Positions 57,666 to 64,000 of a DNA stretch of 64,000 nt are shown here, piece after piece; positions within the stretch are counted from its first letter, which is position 1; each line of letters starts with the position of its first letter. Below the pieces are notes generated by a model, which ran no database searches, was not told where the DNA came from, and saw nothing but the letters and a program-made list of their open reading frames with translations. The stretch comes from Laburnicola sp. R22_1. Taxonomy: Eukaryota > Ascomycota > Dothideomycetes > Pleosporales > Didymosphaeriaceae. Made by a program: the position numbers and the translations under genes. The stretch covers positions 1,488,001-1,552,000 of the forward strand of contig JACONQ010000001.1 in NCBI GenBank assembly GCA_014281115.1, read 5' to 3'.

Positions 57666-59555
57666 TTATAATAGCAAACACAATCTCTATATATTACTAT
57701 ATACGATTTTTTTAAACACTTTAGCTAATTTAATTCTATATAACCTCTAATTTGCTTAGAAATTTTTAAATCTTTTTTCTCTTTATATAATTAGCTTAAG
57801 AATTTCTAAAACTTTTTAGGAGATTTTAGTACAGCGCTAGTGTGTACTAATAGGGCTTAAATTAGTTAGAGAGTCTGGTCCGTGAGATAAATTAACGCTA
57901 AAAAAGCCCATACCTACACACATAGGCCTTCCGCGTTACCTAAAATACTTAAGGCCCTATTTGGTTCTAGTAATAGAATAGGCGTTAGTTTTGTTAAACT
58001 AACGCTAAGTAAGCAGTTAAGCGTACAGAAGGGAAATTAGCAGCGTCTTAGCTAATAGGGCGTTATCTAGAAGCACCTATTTAGCTGCTAAAAAGTTAAT
58101 TTTAAAATATAGCTTTATTAGATATTAGGCTATATATCTTCTAAAACTTACCTTTATTAATTTCAACTCGCTATCTTATTAAATTTTCGCCTTATTATTT
58201 TATTAATTCTACTATTTTATAAAGTTATATCGCAAATAACGCCTTATTATAAATAGCCCTTTTACGTTTTAATATTAATACGTAAATTATTAATATTATG
58301 ATCGCTATTGCTATTATAGGCCTTGTAGGAAAACTCTATACGTAATATGCCTATATTATAGCTACTAACACTATTCCTAGGCTCTATATAGTCTCTAAGC
58401 CTTATACTATTACTAGGCCCTAATAAACCTATATTAAAGATTAAAAGGTTAATATAGGGTATATAAAAGCTAGAGGCGTTATTAATTACTATTAAGTATT
58501 AATTTAATAAAAGTAATAGAGCTAATAATAATTAGAAGCTGCGGGCGTAGCAGTACGTTATAAAGAAGGTCTAAAAGCCGTTTAATAACCCTACTATAAG
58601 TCTCTAGCAAATTAAAAGTAAAGAAAATACTTCTAAGAAGAATTAAAAAGTCTAGTTAGAGCTTATATAGCAGTCTAGCTTTTTAGTTAATAATAGCATT
58701 ATTGCTACTAATAGCTAGGTGCTTAAGAACTATCTTAATATCTATAAAGAGGCTTGCAAATTTTAGCACAAGGCTTTTAACTTTACTAATTTGCATAAGA
58801 ATCTTTTTTAGGACTACTTAGCAATAGGTAAGAACGCAGCTAGCCTTAAGGACCTACTTAATAGCTTATAATCCTAGCTAACAACGTTAATTCAAACTAA
58901 TAAAAAGAGCTTATTTATAGGCTTTAGTAATAGTAAAAAACTTTAGGTAGTAAGGCGTTAGGCCGCTATAAACGTACAGGTATAAAGTTAACTCCTAGGC
59001 CTTTTAAAAAGCACTTCATAAGGTTAATAGTAAAGAAGCGTATAAGTTAGTAACTTAATAACTTACTAAACTAAATTAGAAATTTTATTATAGTAGTAAC
59101 AACTACAAATTATTAGTAAGAGGCTATTATAAGCTTTATAAGCAACTACTTAGTCTTACCTAACTAACTAAAGTTTCCTATCCTTAATAATTTTAAGGAT
59201 AATTTAATACTAAAGTCTTTATAAATATAAAGCTTCGTAGTAAGTAAAAGGCGTAGATAACAAGTAGGGTTAATTCTCTTATAAATTAAGAGACGTATAG
59301 TAATTTAAAAAGTAGTATAAAGTTATTAAAGTAAGTAGATAAGAGTAAGTTAAAGTAGTAAGTTAATATAAAAATTTAACTCTATACTAAAACTCGCAAT
59401 AGTAGGCTATACGCGTAAAATTTAATTTTTTTATCTCTTAGGTATTATTTTAAGTTTAACTCTAGGTATATTTTACAACGTTTATAATCTTAAAAACTTA
59501 AAATTACCTAGTTAAATCTAGTTTTTAAAAAATTTAATTTCTATTTATAGTAAAT
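57666..59555. other. Degenerate coding-like region, family unknown
   Basis: 58,430-59,240 (+) reads as a long basic polypeptide if TAG/TAA are taken as Gln (for example GRYKRTGIKLTPRPFKKHF). It is probably a transposon relic. 57,975-58,010 contains a short inverted repeat, GTTAGTTTTGTTAAACTAAC. No diagnostic domain. Confidence 0.35.
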
Positions 59556-59567
59556 TATAGTAAAAGT

Positions 59568-59868
59568 ATCTTTGGGAATAATAGTAGAGAAGACGATAGT
59601 TGCAGTATTATAGTGCTAGTGCTATCTTATACCTTTTCCCTACTCTAAACTATAGTATAGCGATGTGGCCTTATCTATAGTTTTGTATGTATATTTTTTT
59701 AGTTAGAGTGGGCGCGCTAAGCCTGCTAAGCTCGCTTAGCTCGCTTATAATACGCTAACCTATTTTTATTAACATCTTAAAACGCTTTTTTATATATATA
59801 ATAGCAGAAGAGATATCTACTATTAGTATAATATTTTTATTAGAAACTCCTTAGTTGTAAAAAAAAAC
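59568..59868 (+). mobile_element. Z element copy 3, 301-bp short form
   Basis: Ends with SR2 and an A-run at the right; flanked by exact TATAGTAAAAGT duplications (59556-59567, 59869-59880). It shares only the SR2-side 300 bp of Z copy 2. It is a truncated copy with its own duplication. Confidence 0.75.
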
Positions 59869-60194
59869 TATAGTAAAAGTTAGAATAATAGTAGAAGGCC
59901 CTACTAGCATATTTTATAACTTTTAATAATAACTTTCTATTTATTAACTTTACTACCTTTCTACTTAACTATTAACCCTCTACTATTACTTTTACTACTC
60001 TATATAATACTTATATACTTACTACTAGCTAATTCCTTCTCTTATTTATACTAAGCTCTAGCGTAGTAATATTATTACTATTTTCTACTTTATAATACTT
60101 TATCTTAAGCATCTTTCTATTATATAGCTCTATAAAATTTCCTAAGTCCTTCTTAACCTTATATACCTTATGAACAAGATTGTATACACCTATA

Positions 60195-61304
60195 GTTTTT
60201 TTTTTGCGACTAAGGGGGTTTCTAATAAAAATATTATAATAATAGTAAATATCCCTTCTGCTATTATATGCACAGAAAAGCGTTTTAAGGTAGTATTAAT
60301 AAAAAGGATTAGCGCGTTATAAGCTCGCTAAGCAAGCTTAGCGCGTCTACTCTAACTAAAAAAAATCTATATACAAAACATAATAAGGCCATATTGCTAT
60401 ACTATAGTTTAGAGTAGAGGGGGAGGATAAGAAGGTGCTTAACTCTTATCTCTCTCCTCTACTATTATTCTTAAAGATATTACTAGAAGTAATAGCTATT
60501 ATATTAGTGGATTTATGCTACTTATAAGATATATGCTAAAAACATATACACTATAGGTATATTAATACTTTATTATTATATTAAGATTAATCTTAATAAG
60601 GAATCTATTATTATTCTATTTCCTACTATTTCTCTAAGCCCTAATACTAAAATTGCAGTTAACGCTGCCTAAAAGTATATTCCCTATCTATAAGCTAATA
60701 TTACTAAGGCTATACTAGAGTATTACTTTATCTGCAAAATTATTAATAGGAAGTAGGTGTATCTTACTTTATAAAAGGTAGTTCTAGTGTACTAGTTAGA
60801 CTAGTAATAAATTAGTAACTAGAGGTATAAAAAGTATATAAAGTTCCTACTATAGTTTTTTATATTACTGCTAGTTAGAAAGGCGGCAATAGAGGGTAGA
60901 TTTAAGGGGAAAGAAAAGAAGATATTTATTAATAAGTTACTAGGGGAGGAGAGCGTTGTATAGATATATTAGATCCTTATAGTTATTATAGTATTAGATA
61001 AGCGCGATATATAAGTATACTATATAAGCAGCGCACAAATATAGTGTAGTCGCTAATAATAGTAATAATAGAGCTTAGTTTACTATATACGCTTTAAGTA
61101 AATTTAATAGCTATTAAAGCGCTTATAAATAATAGAGAGCAAGTATATAGTTTATATATAAACTATTATTATGTTAGCAGAGACTTAGTAGACTATATTT
61201 TTAGGCGCTGGACTAGAGCGGCCTTTCTATCCCAACCTACGCAGGCTTAAATTAAAAAAAGGGGGTTAAAAATAGTAAATAATACTAAATAAACAATGCA
61301 ACTA
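60195..61304 (-). mobile_element. Z element copy 2, full-length form
   Basis: 1,110 bp, flanked by exact TATACACCTATA duplications (60183-60194, 61305-61316). It begins GTTTTTTTTTTGCGACTAAG (SR2, tail side). The body resembles Y elements. No TIR or LTR. Confidence 0.8.
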
Positions 61305-61609
61305 TATACACCTATAAGAGTATATATAAGCTTAACCTAAGTTGTAAATTTAAACTTATACGCCTAGTTAAAAATACGCTAATATCTTTTAAAAACTCTA
61401 AAAGTACGCTTACTAATATTGCGTAGACTTAAGTAGTAATAGTTAAACAACTTCTTTAAATTTTATACTTTTCTTCTAATCTAATAGATTTCTTATAAAT
61501 AGTATTGCACGCGTTTATATAGTATTAAAAAAAAGGTTATTATTAATATATTCTATATTAGCTATAAAGTACTTGCCTAAAGGGGCACTAAAGCCTTTAT
61601 CTAAAGTGC

Positions 61610-61711
61610 TTTTAATCCCTTTTTGTTAATACTACCTTGAAACGCTTTTCTGTGTTAATAATAGTAGAAGAGATAACTGCTATTATTATAGTAATTTATT
61701 AGAAACCCCTT
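61610..61711 (+). repeat. SR2 copy cut by solo LTR L copy 3
   Basis: The SR2 sequence stops at TTAGAAACCCC where the LTR begins (TGTAAGGGC), giving a relative insertion order. Confidence 0.65.
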
Positions 61712-61912
61712 TGTAAGGGCACTATAGGAGTTATTATATTATATATAAGATAACTAGTAGTTAGAATTTAAGTATAAGATAGTAGTGATACTAATGTAAG
61801 GTGGGTACGTAAGTAGGCTATATATATAGTCTTGCTTAAAATCGCACTAGTCTTAAAGGAGAAATAGCTAAGGATAATATAAGTAAGGGGGCTGCACCTT
61901 AGATTAGTAACA
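61712..61912. repeat. Solo LTR-like repeat L, copy 3
   Basis: 201 bp homologous to 31765-31973 and 25767-25957, moderately decayed. Confidence 0.7.
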
Positions 61913-61929
61913 CTACCCCCTCCTTCTAT

Positions 61930-62940
61930 AGTAGCGACTCTAGTGCTACTAGAATCTATCTAACTATATATTAGTCTTTATATAACTATTGCGCTCTATT
62001 ACGCTCTATTATTAATTATTATAATTCTTATAGTAATTTATACTAAACTACTATAACTTCCTATTAACTTACTATAAATTTAATCTAATTTATTTATATC
62101 TATTAGAGTTATATTATTATAATTACTATTGCTATTATAGTCTATGTTATTATTATAACTAAAATTGTGACTACTAGAATTATTGCCATATAAGTTAGGA
62201 TGTGCTGCCTTATTAAGAGTATTACTACTAGAAGGGTTTCTAGGGGGACTACTATATATTGTTAACTTAAAATCTATATCTAACTATTTCTAGATATCTA
62301 GATAGGCGTTTGCGATAAGGAGGACTATATAATAAGTAATAATATTCTAGTACGTAATAAGCTTATTAAAGTCATATAGTATAGTAGGTTTCCTTAGATT
62401 CTTAGTATAAAATCTAATAACTAGATAAGAGTAGTTAAGCAAGTTATAGTAAGGCTTTTGTATAGGCTCTTTAAAACTATCCTATATAATCTTATACTCT
62501 ATAATCTTATACTCTATAATCTTATACTCTATAATCTTATACTCTATAATCTTATACTCTATAATCTTATACTCTATAATCTTATACTCTATAATCTTAT
62601 ACTCTATAATCTTATACTCTATAATCTTATACTCTATAATCTTATACTCTATAATCTTATACTCTATAATCTTATACTCTATAATCTTATACTCTATATT
62701 CTTATACTCTATAATCTTATACTCTATAATCTTATACTCTATAATCTTATACTCTATAATCTTATACTCTATAATCTTATACTCTATAATCTTATACTCT
62801 ATAATCTTATACTCTATAATCTTATACTCTATAATCTTATACTCTATAATCTTATACTCTATAATCTTATACTCTATAATCTTATACTCTATAATCTTAT
62901 ACTCTATAATACTATAGTCTATAATATATAGGTCTTTCCT
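61930..62940 (+). repeat. Repeat family V, copy 3, carrying a minisatellite
   Basis: Matches 35,160-35,370 and 48,580-48,910. It is interrupted by the 15-bp array at 62491-62910. Confidence 0.65.
62491..62910. repeat. 15-bp minisatellite, 28 nearly identical copies
   Basis: 420 bp of CTTATACTCTATAAT units. Only one unit differs, by one base (62686-62700). The 157-codon frame across it (LYNLI repeated) is a by-product of the repeat and not a gene. Confidence 0.95.
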
Positions 62941-64000
62941 CTCTTAGGTAGAAGTATAAACTGCCTTTACTTATTTGGTTTTTAAGTGGCCCTACTGCGT
63001 TTAATTACTGCGTTTTTTTATTGCGTTATAGCGTCTACGTAATATTATATAATGTGACGTTATATGCGAGCGCTAAGCCCTAGGACTAGAGCGTGTTAAA
63101 GTTTTTCTAACGTCTTCCCCTAGCTTCTAAGACAACTAACCCTACAATAATAACACCCTATCTACCTGCCTGCCCGCCGCGTTACTAGACAATTAATACC
63201 CACCTTTTAACTTTTTGCCACGTTACTAAATAATTAACTACTTAGAATCTCTGTCCTACTTTACTACTATAATATATAACAAATTGCGCGCGCGTTTCCT
63301 ACTTCTAACACTAAATAGTACTTTGCTATCCCCTAACAATAACTCTTTAACTTTTAGTACACTTTTCTAGTGTTAACCTTACTCTACCTGTTTTTTATAA
63401 AAAATTTATAGGATAAGCGCGTACCTATACATGCGCCACGCCTCTAGTAACTATTCTTTATATATTTCTTCCTTACAGCAAATTGCTAGCTATTTTAGAT
63501 TATACTTAACCTTTTCTTTATACCTTTTGCTACTACGTCGCTCCTAGATCTAATTAAACCTCGTCTTTTGCTTGCTAAAAGCGCTCTGGCAATAACTATC
63601 TCTAATATAGCTAAGGACTAGATAGCTAAACTAGTAGAGAGAAAGCTATAAGTTAAAATTTATAGTTCTTAGAGCACCTGGATATTACTAGACGCCGCAA
63701 TAAGATAAACTGGCTATAGTAATTTATTTGCCGCATAACTTATACTATGCTGCTATGCGTCCTATAAGAATAGTAGTAGTAGGCGTTTAACCTTTGTAAT
63801 ACCTATTCTATATATATTTATTTTTAGCGTCTAGATTATACTCCTTATTATTAGCGTTATTATTAGTGTACTCTAACTTATTATTCTTATTATATATATA
63901 TAGGCATATAACTGCCTGCTCTATAGAAAGTGTGTTGTTTAGTTAAGGGAAGGCTATTAATTAATATATTGTAACCTTAAGGTCTTATGTGATAATTAGT
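62941..64000 (-). mobile_element. W element copy 3, minus strand, truncated by the window end
   Basis: The reverse complement matches W copies 1 and 2 (for example TTTTTCTAACG, GCGCGCGCG near 63,275, and CCTTAAGGTCTTA near 63,975). The middle, about 63,460-63,950, differs from the other copies. Confidence 0.7.

Larger units (their letters stand above)
23093..64000. repeat. AT-rich, RIP-like isochore packed with degenerate transposons
   Basis: Composition changes abruptly near 23,090. From here the sequence is dominated by TA steps, with C and G scarce and almost no frame longer than 80 codons. Homologous copies differ mainly by C/T and G/A transitions, and coding relics read with TAG/TAA where CAG/CAA is expected. 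This is the pattern left by repeat-induced point mutation. The block is continuous to the window end. No intact gene is seen. Confidence 0.9.

Noticed and set aside
62458..62931. 157-codon open frame with repeated LYNLI
   Set aside because: It exists only because the 15-bp minisatellite has a length divisible by three and lacks stops; no start context or non-repeat domain.

Overview
The window looks like nuclear DNA of a filamentous ascomycete (Pezizomycotina; a Dothideomycete of the Pleosporales type is my best guess, by inference). The genes carry short introns of about 45 to 120 bp with GT..AG ends, and their families have typical fungal layouts. The window is bipartite: a gene-dense, GC-balanced block (1 to about 23,090), then about 41 kb of extremely AT-rich sequence packed with nested, stop-riddled transposon relics. 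That contrast is the signature of repeat-induced point mutation (RIP) and of AT isochores.

Gene block, left to right: the 3' end of a SET-domain gene (+); a SET-domain protein with a signal-peptide-like N-terminus (-); an ISC1-type inositol phosphosphingolipid phospholipase C (-); a WDR5/Swd3-like WD40 protein with an SR-rich N-terminal tail (+); the polyprenyl diphosphate synthase of ubiquinone synthesis, COQ1 (-); an intact Tc1/mariner element with 45-bp terminal inverted repeats; a Vma12-type V-ATPase assembly factor (+), whose first ATG directly follows the transposon's TA duplication; the VAC14 scaffold (-, seven exons); a DENND6-like DENN-domain protein (+, four exons); the TFIID/SAGA subunit TAF12 (+, three exons); a tRNA-Asn(GUU) with a truncated neighbouring copy (both -); and a NIF3-family protein (-). 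The genes are ordinary housekeeping functions: chromatin and transcription, sphingolipid and phosphoinositide metabolism, vacuole and vesicle traffic, and ubiquinone. No operon or biosynthetic cluster is evident.

AT-rich block (about 23,090 to 64,000): I find no intact gene. It holds a full-length Ty3/Gypsy chromovirus (25,994-35,141) broken by a 1.6-kb element with 155-bp LTRs and by two short GC-richer inserts; a second Gypsy (about 36.4-43.4 kb); an antisense Gypsy integrase relic; and a RIP-damaged Fot1/pogo element (49,717-51,580). It also holds a 400-bp hAT-type foldback element with telomere-like motifs and a 28-copy 15-bp minisatellite.

The least expected feature is a group of short and medium repeats without terminal inverted repeats: SR1 (about 115-128 bp), SR2 (about 73-126 bp), and the ~1.1-kb and larger families that I label Y, Z and W. 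Most copies are flanked by precise 9-15 bp target-site duplications. SR1 and SR2 also form one end of the longer Y and Z elements. This looks like an undescribed modular set of retroposon-like elements. The family labels are mine; nothing was searched.
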